This document shows positions 23,226-35,200 of a DNA stretch of 64,000 bases, piece by piece. Position 1 is the first letter of the stretch. Every line of letters starts with the position of its first letter. Both the position numbers and the translations under genes were made by a program. The stretch comes from Lasiosphaeris hirsuta (lineage: Eukaryota; Ascomycota; Sordariomycetes; Sordariales; Lasiosphaeriaceae): positions 496,001 through 560,000 of the forward strand of contig JAUKUA010000004.1 of NCBI GenBank assembly GCA_030549175.1, written 5' to 3'. The notes beneath the pieces were generated by a model that was given only the letters and a program-made list of their open reading frames with translations, did no database searches and had not been told where the DNA came from.

Positions 23226-23522
23226 AGCTGGGCCTGAACCTGTAAAACAAGCTGAGGAGGTAAATGGACCCAAGAAGGGCGGGCGTGGCCTTACACGATA
23301 GAGGCACATAGACGGGGCAGCGTGAATTTAAAGCATCTGAAAATTCTCATGGCTTCATATAAAACCATTATTCCAAGCCCTCAAAAACATAATATCGGGT
23401 ATCGCCTCTGTCCAGTCCGCTGTAACACCGTGGTATGCAAAGTTCATCCCTTGGGGCAGACTCGAGCCCCAACACCGCAGCTGGGGCTATATAACCCAGA
23501 GCATACACGCGCATCGTCGCCA

Positions 23523-24052
23523 TCAGTGGCGGCGAATCCCACGTAGGACCTGATCAAGCTTCAGCAGCACCTCATCCTTTTCTCTCACAGCCTCGAGCCG
23601 CTGCGTCTCGGCCACCTTCAGTTCCTCTTCAAGGTCCCTGATCAATTGTTCTTGGTCACGCTCACTGTTGTCGAGGCCTGGCAGACTGGAAATGAGGTAC
23701 TCGACCTGTTGTTCCTTCACAATGAGGTCGCGCGCCAGCTCAAGCTGTCCGGCCTGGAAAACATCGGGGGTAAGCGTCTCGACTGGGAGGTGGGGGATGT
23801 TAGCCGTTAGCCGGTAGAGACTAGTTCGGTTTGTGCTGGATTCCCACCTTCTTTTGGCTGGTCCTGTTTAAGGTCAGGTATCTTGTCGTTGGGTCCAAAG
23901 AGCTCAAGATCGTGGTGACGCTCGATGTAGTAGAAGCAGGCGATGAATTGGTTCGCGAGCTGCCGTGCGGTGTTAGCAGCCTCGTAGTCTTAAAACTCGG
24001 CGGGACATACCTGATCTACAGCCTCTTGCAGCTGCGTAAGGCGGTCACCCAT
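23523..24052 (-). CDS. MED21: Mediator complex subunit 21 (Med21/Srb7), 137 aa
   Basis: Med21 pairs with Med7 to form the hinge in the Middle module of Mediator, linking regulators to RNA polymerase II in the nucleus. Exons on the minus strand: 24011-24052, 23848-23959 and 23523-23782. The N terminus MGDRLTQLQEAVDQ is followed by LANQFIACFYYIERHHDLE, the most conserved part of Med21. A Pro/Lys-rich linker and a C-terminal coiled coil then follow (about residues 85-133, SERDQEQLIRDLEEELKVAE). Length is normal for the family. The start lies 304 bp from the divergently transcribed Rrg7-type gene, so the two share a compact promoter region. Confidence 0.95.
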
Positions 24053-24356
24053 GGTTGTGTCACTGGTGGGGTTTCTTGATTGCGATGCGAAAGTGGCTGT
24101 TGTTCGATGTCGCATCGTGAATCCGGCCTGGGTACGGATATAAGGATGGGAGTGGGGCAATTCAGTGAGCTATGGCCAATCATTAACCGACTAAGCCTCC
24201 CTTGCAAGTCGCGACGCCATCTTCGTCCTCAAAATTCTTGTCCAGACCCGTCACAGTATCCTCCTATCTAACCACTAGCAAGCTGCATTAAGTTTGCTAT
24301 GCAGCGAATGGGTTGGATAGCATCCCTTCTAATATACCACTCATAATCGCGGCGGG
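24053..24356. promoter_or_regulatory. Compact divergent promoter region between MED21 and RRG7-type genes
   Basis: This 304-bp interval separates two divergent start codons. No gene or clear TATA box was seen. Confidence 0.5.
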
Positions 24357-25121
24357 ATGCTCGGGCCTCAGTTCTTTTGGACCAAAGCTCGACCGTTCTG
24401 CATGGGGAAAAGAGGAACTTCGCTAACGACGACATTCCGGTGCTTCCACGTCAGCCCGTCATCTTCAAGACCCGGCAATGATGCCATCAACATGTCATTG
24501 GACCCCGCAGCTGCGGGGGATGGTTTAATATATCCCGAAGCCCCATCGACAGCACACCACGACCTCGCTTCCTATGTCCAGTACGCAGAGCGCAATGGCG
24601 TAGACCAGACATCCAAGACTTTTATCGGTACCTACTACGAGTACACGGTTAAGGCATCTCTAGCAGACTTTGGCTTCCACCTCCGCCGGATTGGCGGCGC
24701 GTCGGATTGCGGCATCGACTTGCTGGGCACGTGGTCTGTCCCATCAGGGACCCAGCCCCTCCGTGTGCTGCTGCAGTGCAAGGTCACCCAGAAGCCGGGT
24801 CCCAATCTCGTCCGGGAACTAGAAGGTGCCTTTGTCGGCGCACCTGCCGGGTGGAGAGGGGCCGGGACTGTGGGATTTCTCGTGACTGGGAAACCGGCCA
24901 CCAAAGGAATCCGTGACGCACTGGGGCGTAGTCGCTGGCCGATGGGTTTCATCTCATGCTCAAGGGCCGGGCAAGTTGAGCAGTTGCTCTGGAACCGCCG
25001 GGCCGAAGAAGAAGGGCTCGAGGGTATGGGTGTTGGTATGCGGTACCTACAGGGTGAGGAGCGGCATAAGATTGGCTTGACCTTCAAAGGCAAGCACCTG
25101 CCTCTTAATGGGAGCGACTAG
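24357..25121 (+). CDS. RRG7: Rrg7-type mitochondrial protein (DUF2034), 254 aa
   Basis: Yeast Rrg7 is needed for respiratory growth and is located in mitochondria; its family has a restriction-endonuclease-like fold. The gene is a single exon. The N terminus is rich in Arg, Ser, Phe and Thr with few acidic residues (about residues 1-45), fitting a mitochondrial presequence. The conserved core begins at about residue 80 (SKTFIGTYYEYTVKASLADF). It continues with LRRIGGASDCGIDLLGTW and LLQCK, matching the nuclease-fold pattern of an Asp followed by a short strand with Gln-x-Lys. The later GFISCSRAGQVEQLLWN also fits the family. Nuclease activity is a possibility from the fold, not shown here. 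The chosen ATG at 24357 gives the longest presequence. Confidence 0.87.
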   Translation: MLGPQFFWTKARPFCMGKRGTSLTTTFRCFHVSPSSSRPGNDAINMSLDPAAAGDGLIYPEAPSTAHHDLASYVQYAERNGVDQTSKTFIGTYYEYTVKASLADFGFHLRRIGGASDCGIDLLGTWSVPSGTQPLRVLLQCKVTQKPGPNLVRELEGAFVGAPAGWRGAGTVGFLVTGKPATKGIRDALGRSRWPMGFISCSRAGQVEQLLWNRRAEEEGLEGMGVGMRYLQGEERHKIGLTFKGKHLPLNGSD

Positions 25122-25385
25122 TCACCAGCGAGATGCAGAGTCGGTTCCTTCACAAAGGTAAACTCGCTTCGGCCACTCTTGTTCAGCATACTCGAAGACT
25201 ACATCAATAATTTTGCGGCTACCAAATGCCGGGATAAAACCTCCTTTGAACGACATAAATACGCCCGCTGTCCCCCAATGAGATGTTCCTCCCTGATATA
25301 TCCAAAAGGAAACGATATGATCTTTTGGAACAGGACCAAGGCGCATTCTTCCCAGTCAACTAAGAACAGGACAGCAGCACAAAAT

Positions 25386-25997
25386 TCAATCCTCCCAAAC
25401 AGCCTGCTTCAGCTTGGCAGTCGCTTCCTCCTCTCGCTTCTTGTTCTCTCTTTCCTCTTCGCGGCGGCGGCGCTCTTTTTCACGTATGGCGCGGTCGTAC
25501 GCCCGCTGCTCTTCGGTCTGCTTAGGCACTTTGACACCAAGCGCACTTGCAATCATACGCCGCGCCACGGCGTCTGTCTTTTCGGGTCTGGGCTTCTCTA
25601 CCAGGCCTGTCAGAGGAAGATCACTACCGGTGTCAAGTGGCAAACCAAAAGGCGCCGTCACAACGGCTGATGGAAATGTCCTTTGGGAGCCGTAGGGGGG
25701 CGACATGGGCGTGGGAGGTGGGGCAAACGTGCCGCCTTGGCTGCCGCTCCGCGATATCTGCTGGTCCTGGTTTTGATCCTGTGAACCTCTCTTGTTCGAT
25801 TCAGAGTGCCGTGAGTCGTCAGAGTCATCATCATCAGCCTCGGAGTGGGAGCTGAGATCCTCATCCTCCCAGCTGTCGGCAACGGGAGCTTTTGTTTGGT
25901 GGATCTTGGAGGTGGGGGCACCCTTCAGGGCTGCCGTCCTAATCGACAGCTTAGAAACATTCGAGGCGAGGTCGGCTGAGAATGTGTTGGAAGCCAT
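25386..25997 (-). CDS. Small acidic/coiled-coil protein of unknown function, 203 aa
   Basis: I do not recognise a named family. It is a single exon. The N-terminal half has a short possible helix (ADLASNVSKLSIRTAALKG), then an acidic Ser/Asp-rich stretch (about residues 42-70) and a Gly/Pro/Ser/Gln-rich linker. The C-terminal third (about residues 138-203) is the best-preserved part: EKTDAVARRMIASALGVKVP leads into a long, highly charged helix of Glu, Arg and Lys, ending KLKQAVWED. Closing with a Trp-Glu-Asp motif and matching SWEDED near residue 44 suggests short binding motifs. The gene converges with the Rrg7-type gene; their stop codons are 264 bp apart. Confidence 0.78.
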   Translation of the reverse strand: MASNTFSADLASNVSKLSIRTAALKGAPTSKIHQTKAPVADSWEDEDLSSHSEADDDDSDDSRHSESNKRGSQDQNQDQQISRSGSQGGTFAPPPTPMSPPYGSQRTFPSAVVTAPFGLPLDTGSDLPLTGLVEKPRPEKTDAVARRMIASALGVKVPKQTEEQRAYDRAIREKERRRREEERENKKREEEATAKLKQAVWED

Positions 25998-26870
25998 GAT
26001 GAGCGAAATGGTGCAGGCGGCGGTCTATATAAACAAGCGAAAGGGGTTACAAAAAGGAAATTTCTAACGAGATAGTAGCGACCGATGATGGTGAATAAGA
26101 AACCCCAGCAGAGAGGAAGGCAGGTCTCGTGCGCTTTTGTTGCTGCGTCCGAGGGCCAATAATGACAGCCAAGCAAGTGAGAAGGTACGTTTTAGATAGA
26201 CCCAGGCCCAACTGCCATGGATAGAAACAACCAAGCAGAAAGACAATCACACCTTGTCCGAGGCAGGAGTGTTAGGCTAAATGTCAGAAGATGTCGTTAT
26301 TCAGGCAGGCTTGCGATGTTGGTCTGCAATCAATATCCAGCGAGTTGAGGGCTGTGGTGGAGAGACTCTTTATTCACCCACTGAATACATGCATGTCAGA
26401 ACCGCACATTGCTGAAGGCGGGTGCAGCAAGTGAAGGTCCCATGAGCGGGGTGCCCCCAATCAAAGGCCCACTCCAATTCCTAAATCCCCACATCCCCAA
26501 CTGCCAGTGGCAGGCTGTAGCTTGACGGGTGTCGACGTCCCTCTCTGCCTGTTCGTCACTGGCAAGCTGAAATTACATGGGATGCAATTTCTAAACCCTT
26601 CGCTGTGGACCGAGCTTAGCTTCCATCGGACGCATTATTCAGACATCATCCTAGTCATAGCTCCCGGCCATTTTAGCTTGTCTTGACCCTGGCGAGCAGT
26701 TCTCAACCCAATTATTCTTCTGTGTATTTGTTGTTCCAGTTCTCTACATATTTGCAGCCATTGACTCCGCAACGTCTGCCCTTGGTTGAACCGCACCGAA
26801 CCCGAAGCGAGACCGCCCCAAGTTCTGACGTCAAACCGCTCGCCGAGCTCTGGCCTCGCCGTCCTTCACG
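25998..26870. promoter_or_regulatory. Divergent promoter region upstream of the Lon protease gene
   Basis: This 873-bp interval separates the small coiled-coil protein gene from the Lon gene. It holds only short frames without recognisable products. The part just before the Lon start is pyrimidine-rich, as expected for a fungal transcription start region. Confidence 0.5.
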
Positions 26871-29800
26871 ATGCTGCCACGTCAGTGCCTACCGCGCATA
26901 CCTGCAGTCAGAGGCCCTACTTCTTTCTCGTCGCGGTCGAGAACGCTGAATATCCTCTGCTCCCCGCGAGCTCCCGCGCACTCGGGACAGTCCGCTTCGC
27001 GACTGCAAACCTTTGCGAGACATAATCGCCCTTCCGCACTTTCCAGTTTCTCAACATATCCCTCGTTAGCCAAGCAACAAAAGGGAAAAGGATTCTTCGA
27101 TGGCACAGTTGAACCGCTGTCGGAGGAGGAAGTAAAGGCCAACCTTGAGAAGGCCGAGGCAGAAGAGAAGGATGTCGCCGAGACAAAGCCCCCCAGCTCG
27201 AATGCGCCAGCTGGTAGCGGCGGACAAGGCGCCCCGGAATCACCTGACAGCAAAGGCAGCGCCGCTGGTGGCTCATCTGCTGGGTCGGCGGGCGACGGTC
27301 CAGGGGATGGCGGCAAACGGGGTCGGAAACCGGGTGACAGGGCGCTGAGTAAACCCCTTGTGCCCGAAATATACCCCCAGGTTATGGCGATACCCATCGC
27401 CAAGCGTCCCCTGTTCCCTGGATTCTACAAGGCGATCACCATCAAGGACCCTAACGTAGCTGCCGCGATATCGGAAATGATCAAGCGTGGCCAACCATAT
27501 GTTGGCGCCTTCCTTTTCAAGGACGAAAATGCCGATGACGACGTAATACACAGCGCCGACGATGTTCACGATGTTGGAGTTTTCGCCCAGATCACCAGTG
27601 CTTTCCCCATGAATTCCGCAAATGGTGAGGGGACGAGTCTTACTGCGATCCTTTACCCACACCGTAGGATTCGTCTATCCGAGTTGATCCCCCCGGGAGC
27701 AGCAGAAGCCGCCAAGGCTCCCACCGAGGGCGAAGTCGCGCCCGAGCCGATCCCTAAGCCCTCCGAAGAGACGACACAGAAGGGCGATGTTGTCGCAAGC
27801 TTCGAGGAGAGCGCTGTAGCACCGCCGAAACCCGAGACTGCGCAAAAGCAGTACGATCCGACTTCGTTCCTGCGGAAGTACCCTGTCAGCCTGGTCAATG
27901 TTGAAAATCTCACTGAGGAACCTTACGATCCCAAGAGCCAAGTAATTCGGGCGGTTACCAACGAGATTGTCAATGTCTTCAAGGAGGTTGCTAGTCTCAA
28001 CAATCTGTTCAGGGACCAAATATCGACCTTCTCAATGAGCCAGTCTACTGGTAACGTCATGTCTGAGCCGGCCAAGCTTGCCGATTTTGCCGCCGCCGTT
28101 TCTGCAGGGGAACCTACCGAGCTTCAGGAGGTCCTTTCGAGCCTTAACGTGGAGGAGAGGATGCACAGAGCTCTACTAGTGTTGAAGAAGGAGCTTGCGA
28201 ACGCCCAGCTGCAGTCAAAGATCACCAAGGACGTGGAGAGCAAGATCACAAAGCGCCAACGCGAGTACTGGCTTATGGAGCAGATGAAGGGCATCCGCCG
28301 AGAACTTGGGATAGAATCCGACGGCAAGGATAAACTTGTCGAAAGGTTCAAGGAAAAGGCCGACAAGCTGGCCATGCCGGAAGCTGTTCGAAAGGTTTTC
28401 GACGAGGAACTCAACAAGCTCGCCCACCTGGAACCCGCTGCATCCGAGTTCAACGTAACAAGAAACTACCTCGACTGGCTCACGCAAATCCCCTGGGGTC
28501 TGAGAAGTGCCGAAAACTTCGGCATTCAGAATGCTATGAAGGTCTTGGACGAAGATCACTACGGTCTCAAGGACGTGAAGGACCGCATTTTAGAATTCAT
28601 CGCCGTCGGAAAGCTACGCGGAACCGTCGAGGGCAAGATCCTGTGTTTTGTCGGTCCACCTGGAGTGGGCAAAACGAGCATTGGTAAATCGATTGCCCGC
28701 GCCCTTAATCGCGAATATTACCGGTTTAGCGTCGGCGGACTTACCGACGTCGCCGAGATCAAGGGACACAGAAGGACATACGTCGGAGCTCTGCCCGGTC
28801 GTGTGATTCAGGCTCTAAAGAAATGCAAAACAGAGAACCCTCTGATCTTGATTGATGAGATCGACAAGATTGGCAAGGGCTATCAAGGAGACCCTTCCTC
28901 GGCTCTTCTCGAGCTTCTCGATCCAGAGCAAAATAGTTCCTTCTTGGATCATTATATGGATGTCCCCGTTGACCTTTCCAAGGTACTGTTCGTCTGCACA
29001 GCCAACATGACTGACACGATTCCTCGACCGCTACTCGACCGCATGGAGGTTATCAGGTTGTCGGGCTATGTCGCAGACGAAAAGATGGCCATTGCAGAGA
29101 AATATCTTGCTCCCCAGGCGCAGGACCTCGCCGGGTTGAAGGACGCCGACGTGAAGCTGACCGACGAGGCTATCGAGGAGCTGATAAAGTCATATTGTCG
29201 GGAGTCGGGCGTTCGAAACCTGAAGAAGCAGATCGAAAAGGTCTACCGCAAGTCAGCACTGAAGATTGTCCAAGATCTTAGCGACGAGGTTCTGCCCGAG
29301 CCAGAAGCCGTAGCCGACGGGGCGAAGGCCACTTCGGAGGAGGTGGGGAAGGATAAAGAGACGAGCGCTAGCGAAACCGCCACAGCCACTGAGGACGCTG
29401 CAAAGAAACCAACCGAGACTCCCCGAGTGGCTCTCAAGATTCCCGACACGGTCCATGTTGTTATCGGCAAGGAGAATCTCAAGGACTATGTTGGGCCACC
29501 AATCTTCACGTCCGACAGACTCTATGATATCACCCCACCAGGCGTTACAATGGGCCTGGCGTGGACGCAGATGGGGGGCGCCGCCATGTATGTCGAGTCC
29601 ATCCTGCAGTCAACCCTGAGATCGAGCAGTAGGCCATCGCTCGAGATTACGGGCAACCTCAAGACGGTAATGAAGGAGTCATCGGCCATCGCCTACTCGT
29701 TCGCCAAGTCGTTGATGGCCAAGGAGTTCCCGCAAAACAATTTCTTTGATAAGGCCAAGATCCACGTTCACGTCCCCGAGGGAGCAGTGCAGAAAGACGG

Positions 29801-30240
29801 CCCATCGGCCGGCGTTACAATGGCAACATCGCTGCTATCGCTGGCATTGGACGCACCGGTCGACCCCACTGTCGCGATGACCGGCGAGCTAACCCTGACG
29901 GGCAAGGTCCTTCGCATTGGAGGTCTGAGGGAGAAGACAGTAGCTGCGCGGCGGGCCGGGTGCAAGATGATCATCTTCCCAGAGGATAACATTTCCGACT
30001 GGCTAGAGCTTCCAGAGGTATGTTCAAGATTGCAAACAAGAGTCAGAGCGTCACACAGTGCAACGTGCTAATCTACAACTATAGAACATTAAACAAGGCA
30101 TCGAAGGCCGACCGGCACGCTGGTACTCGGATGTGTTTGAGCTAATTTTTCCCAAAGTGGACTGGGATCAGGCCAATAAGTCGAAGATTCCGGACGACAA
30201 GGAGGCGGATCACGACGACAAGTCGAACGACAGCGATTAG
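26871..30240 (+). CDS. PIM1: Mitochondrial Lon protease (Pim1), 1100 aa
   Basis: Lon is an ATP-dependent serine protease of the mitochondrial matrix that degrades misfolded and oxidised proteins and supports mitochondrial DNA maintenance. Exons: 26871-30017 and 30085-30240. The N terminus is an Arg/Ser/Pro-rich presequence followed by a Gly/Ser/Pro-rich linker. The substrate-binding LON domain starts at about residue 170 (AIPIAKRPLFPGFYKAITIK) and contains an acidic, low-complexity insertion. The AAA+ module has Walker A GPPGVGKT at residues 595-602 and Walker B LILIDEIDKIG. A Glu/Ala/Thr-rich insertion precedes the protease domain. The catalytic dyad is Ser979 (KDGPSAG) and Lys1022 (GGLREK), 43 residues apart as in yeast Pim1. 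The final exon supplies the C-terminal helix (ARWYSDVFELIFPK) and an acidic tail. Confidence 0.97.
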
Positions 30241-33200
30241 AGCGGATAGATACAGGACGGGCAAAGCATCAACATCCGACCGTGGAAATGCACACAGCAC
30301 GCGCCGCTTCCTTCTCCATTCATCAAGCGACTTGCCCCAGCACTGCATTTATGGCATGCCCACCATATTTTGGCTTTTGACGCAATATAAAAACCCGCAT
30401 CCTCCCTACCAATAGAAGCGTTCTCCCATTCATAAAAAGAGAGGAAGCATTGATGGGGCTATGGGGTATGGGTATGGCTGGCAGCGAGAGCGTGGGGGAT
30501 GGCAAGGGAAGGGGCAGAGGGTAATTTGGGGGCTAAGAGGCGGCATCAACCAGGCGTTCTATGGGTCGGCGGAGGAACAACGAACGACTCCATGATTTTT
30601 TTCCGGAATTGAATTCGGATGGGAAAGCATAAGACTCGTACACACATATAAAGGTATATACATCCTCACTCTTTTTTTTTTCCTTCTTGTAATGGTTGTT
30701 GTTATTTGGATTGGCAGCACCTGAAGCGACTATGTGTATGAGTATTAGGTAGCGGTAGTGATGTGGTAACAGCGGTTCAACAAGCAGTAGGCCTTGAATT
30801 TTGACACGGCTCTCTCTGCTGGGTGAGCGTGTGGGTGAATATGTGTGTGGGATTTTAGACCGACTGGATTCAGGGGGTTGTGGTCGTGCGGGATTGGGGG
30901 GATTTTGAAGGGCGGTGCTGCTGCTCTGGTTGCCCACCGGCATCGGCAATGAGTACCACTGGATATCGTCACGGTCATATCGGCTGATGCACCGTGTGTC
31001 GGAGGCTTGGGTTTGATGACAGCGAGCCGAGACATGGAAGAGGGTTTGGATCGATGAGCTTGGGGCGGCTAGGAAGGGGGCTTCGGGAGAGCGGTGGTTT
31101 CTAGCCTCTCGGCGCCTTGGTCATCTATTTGTTGCTGCACAGCTATGTGCACAATACGTGCAGAAACGCCCCTGTGGGTTGGTTTATGTGATGTGACGTG
31201 AGGCAAGAATGTCAGGCATATATGTCAGGCCGATCTTAGCACCCGAGGCAAGGAAAAGAAATAGAGAGTGCCAACGCAACGGAACCTGTGAGATACAGAA
31301 GTGATGAAGGCAAGACAGGGGGGGCGTGTGGGTGCTTTTGCCAGTGTAGGTATGACGCCGGAGAATTCTTCCAATGCCTTCTTCTGCATGAGGACGGGCT
31401 TAAAGGGGAGATATTACGCCCGGTAAGTTACGCGATATGTCGAGTTTGCTGGATGTTTAGTGTGCCGGGCCTGACGGTGATGCCCAACCTGTCCCAACGG
31501 TGTGGTCCCGGGGCTGCGATGATGTGTTGTCATTAATCACACGTCCGGCACCCGAACCCTTACCCAGTCCCCCGGCAGCGTGCCGTATCGAGCGTGAGTT
31601 CTTTTGTGAGGGTGGCTCAGATCAATCAATTCGCCCGACACTCCCGTCAAGTGAATTTGATATCTAGGGACGGCAAAGACGCATGACCCTCCGCCGCGAG
31701 CACTATGCACATATCGCATCTTACATGACGATTGGGTCACCCTTTTAACAGAGAATGCCGGGGGAATTGCGCAGCTTACACACGCAGCAATAGTCGAACT
31801 GCATATGGGGGAGGAGGAAGAGGGGGGGGGGGGTAGGCAACGGCAAGCTGGGAGGAGACAGTGCTTTGTTTGGCTCCTTGGCCGTCCTGGAAGCACGGGT
31901 TGCATGTCCGAACCAGCCTCGATCTTACACAAAGGTGTGTAGGAGCGGCGCCGCTGCAGCAGAGTCAGATCAGCAGTCATAGCGACGACGGCACAGATTA
32001 TAGGTGTAGTGTGGGCGCAGCCGGTCGTCGACAAGAAAGCTCCAGTTGTGGGATCCCGTCTGGATTGGGCTGCTGCCTCCATCAGGAAGGGGGAGGAAGG
32101 GGGATCTCAAAATGGGCTGACTGGTTGGATCAACTCCAATAATACGGGAGGAACAAGAGCCAAGCAGCCAATCGATGGAGGCTTTTCTGCAGCACGCCTT
32201 GTTTTCTCCAGTGTGGGGTATTTAAAAGACTCAGATCGAGGATGGCACCCCGACGTGTTTCTCGAAGAGCAGCCGCATGGACGTGATGGATGAGTATGGT
32301 GGATGGTGGCTGGCGACTTGTTCGTCACCTTGATCGCCTCGCCTTGGGCACCTCGGGCATCAACGAACAAATGCCTGTCGGGGAGAGTATCAGGACCCGG
32401 GCACACACCTTGCGGGCCGGCCGGCGGGCGCTGACGGGACGGGGCTGGTGCGCTTTCAATGGTTCGGTCCATTAGGTCCAATGTGGTGGCGGGCTGGAGC
32501 TGCAGCCGAAACGGCCCAGAGCCAGCGTGGAGAGCGGTCCGGGGCGGGTGATGACATGTTTATCTTATAGGAGCTGTGTTATATCCCCAGGTATAGACTT
32601 TGTGGGATTGGCGTAGCCGCATTCATGGCCAAACCGTCCCCTGTGTTTGTTGGCCAGCAGAAGGCCGCCCAAGGTCGGGCAAACCTGTCCTGTCGAGCCG
32701 TCTGTCGAATGGACAGCTTTGCCCGGGTTGAGCAGAGGAAAGCTCCCAGGAGTTCAGGTAGCCATTGGATCGGTAGATGTCCCACCGAGATATCTTTGTG
32801 CCTGTCGATTGGCCCTTCTGCGGCATCGAGGAACCCTCGGGCTATCGGGTTGGGCTGGTCAAGCCGTGTAAAGGTGTACCATACGTGCAGAACTGGTGGA
32901 CCTCTGAAGATTCGATGTCGAACCAGTAATCAGTCAAGCAGCTCAGAGGGCTGCCCCATCCACCCATCTCGGTCTTGTTGATTTGCTGTCGATTCGCTAC
33001 ATCTGGTCAGAGGCACGTGGCTGCGGCCTCCGATCGTGGTTGAGGGGTTTCCAGTGTCCCACTCGCGTGTTCCACTCGTGGGACAAGTACCAAGTAATCT
33101 GGGGTGGATCGCGAGGTCAGGGGGGCAAACGCCTAGGGGACACTCGGCCATCATCGGCCAGGGTTGAAAAACAAGACTGGCGGCTCGGACTGAGGTCCGG

Positions 33201-35200
33201 AATACTTGCGGGCTATCACTCTAGTGTGCACCGTCGAGCACCGTCGAGCACAACGTTACGGCGCCTACCGTTACTCGCCGTCTCAGTGATGTGTGCGAAA
33301 AGAATTCGATTTAGAGAGAGCTCTGATTGGGTGGATTGGGCGACTTGCACCTCCTGCAGCAAACCCGTCCTCCCGCAGCGTGTCTTGAGGACGACGGCGA
33401 AACCGCACATGATGACTCCCTCGTGCAGCCGTCAATGAAACAAGGATAATCACAAGACGACAGATCTCCTGTCTCAACAGAAAAATAAGAAAATTAGAAT
33501 TGTGCGGTGAAGCTCGACCTGCGTTTCGAGATCTGTCGGTGAACGAGTTTGAGTGGGTCCTCCTAGGGCAATGGACAGGCCAGGGCAAAAGCCCCTCTCG
33601 AGCCCCTCTCACCCCCTCAGCGGAGCTTGGGCCTAGTCATCCAGTTTACTTACAGCCCGGACAGCTACCCGCCGCCGTTTTGGGGTAAGGCTTGCCTCTT
33701 GAGCTGTCATCCTAGCTCCCGTCCACTCTTAACAGCGTCAAAGTCGCGAGGGCCCTCAACTGAAATACCTTCAAACTTGCCCGTCGACGACGGCGCGCTG
33801 TCCAAGCCAGCGCACCACAGCTATCAGAGGGGTCGGAGGGGTTGGAGGGGTTGTCGAGACAGAGCCCAATAGATCAATAGATCGAATGCAGAAGAAGGAA
33901 TGGTCTAGCGAATGGCCAAGGCGAGAGAAAAGGCCGCTCGGTACATGCAATCCATGCACATACCGCTGAGTGTACCCCATAGCCCATAGCACAGTTACAC
34001 GTGTGCACCCCACCATCCACCCGCCCCAGCCCCCGATGCCCTCTTGTCGTCTTCAATCTCGCACTCCCTCCCCCATGCAGCAGTGGCATGCAGGAGCAGT
34101 CGCAAACAGGAGACCAGCAGGAGACGAGCAGAACGGCCAAGGACCAAGGACTCGACCTTGACGGAGAGCAGACGACAGAAACCACTTAGGCCACGCTGCC
34201 CGGCTTTTGTACGTTGCCCTCTCTGGCGCCCTTTTGTCGCGCTGCGCTTCCGCTGTTTGCTGGTGGGAACCTCTGTTGGGCTGTCCAACCAACAGCCCCC
34301 CGGCCCCCTCTCCCCTCGCCCCCCCTGGTGCCCCTACCTGAGGCCCATACACTACCCCAGGAGGGAGAAGGCTTTGCACCTCAGCTCGATGCTGTCGGTA
34401 TCTTACTGCCACTTGCATGCGCCCTACTAAAGCATTTCTGGCCTCGCCCTACCATCTTTTGACTATCTGCGCCTGGTAGCCTGCGACTTCTTGCCCACCG
34501 CGTTTCCTGGCCTCCCTCAACGAGCCTCCTGATCCGCGAGGACCAGGCTGTGAAATCCATCCAAGACGCACCACCGACGAGAATTTGCCTACCCGCCGAC
34601 AGCTTCGAACCAGCCATCTCATGCAACTCCCTAGCCTAGTTGAGCTTCGCCCACCACCCATCACACAACCAAAGCACACAACTCGTTGTGTTGTCTGAGT
34701 TGACTTGTCCCGCCCCTCTCTGTCTCAGACGCCCATGATCGAGGCTCTGCGCAGTCCCGTTTGAACGCGCTGATGGACTGGTCCGACCCTCCACCAACTA
34801 CATCTTTTCGGATGCCCCTCGCATCGGCTCTGTGCATACCTGTCCGCGTTTAGTGCCAGTGCCACTCCTGCCATATCTGTCTGCCCTGCGCAATCCCCAC
34901 CTTCGTGTCGCCGTCTCCGGTCTCCGCCTTGCTTAGCCCGACCCGTGTGAGGACAACATTAGCCAAAGAAAACAAGGGGGAAACAGAGAGGAAGAAGAAA
35001 GAAGGAAAAACACCATCATAACGGGCGGTCAGCCTCCTCCGCGCCGTACATCCCCGTGAGACCAGACCTTCGCTCCCGTCGTCTAGAGGTCTTACCCACA
35101 GCAACAAGCACTCTGCGCTTCCCATAGCCACCGTCCGCTTAGAGCCTATCGAACCCGGCGCGGCTGTTGAGGGGATACCCTCCCCTCTGCCATAGGCACC
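30241..35200. other. Gene-free intergenic region (about 5 kb) between Lon and the atypical kinase gene
   Basis: Nothing recognisable was found on either strand. The longest frames (31537-32082 minus, 34053-34418 minus, 32983-33438 plus) are GC-driven, low in complexity and lack domains or splice structure. A 10-bp direct repeat (CACCGTCGAG twice) lies at about 33227-33247. From about 34000 to 35200 the plus strand is rich in C and T tracts, which suits a long promoter and 5' leader for the kinase gene. Long noncoding RNAs cannot be excluded from sequence alone. Confidence 0.45.

Noticed and set aside
31537..32082. 181-codon minus-strand open frame in the 5-kb gap
   Set aside because: Composition is Ser/Pro/Arg-rich as expected from GC-rich noncoding DNA, with no domain, no splice partner and no convincing start context.
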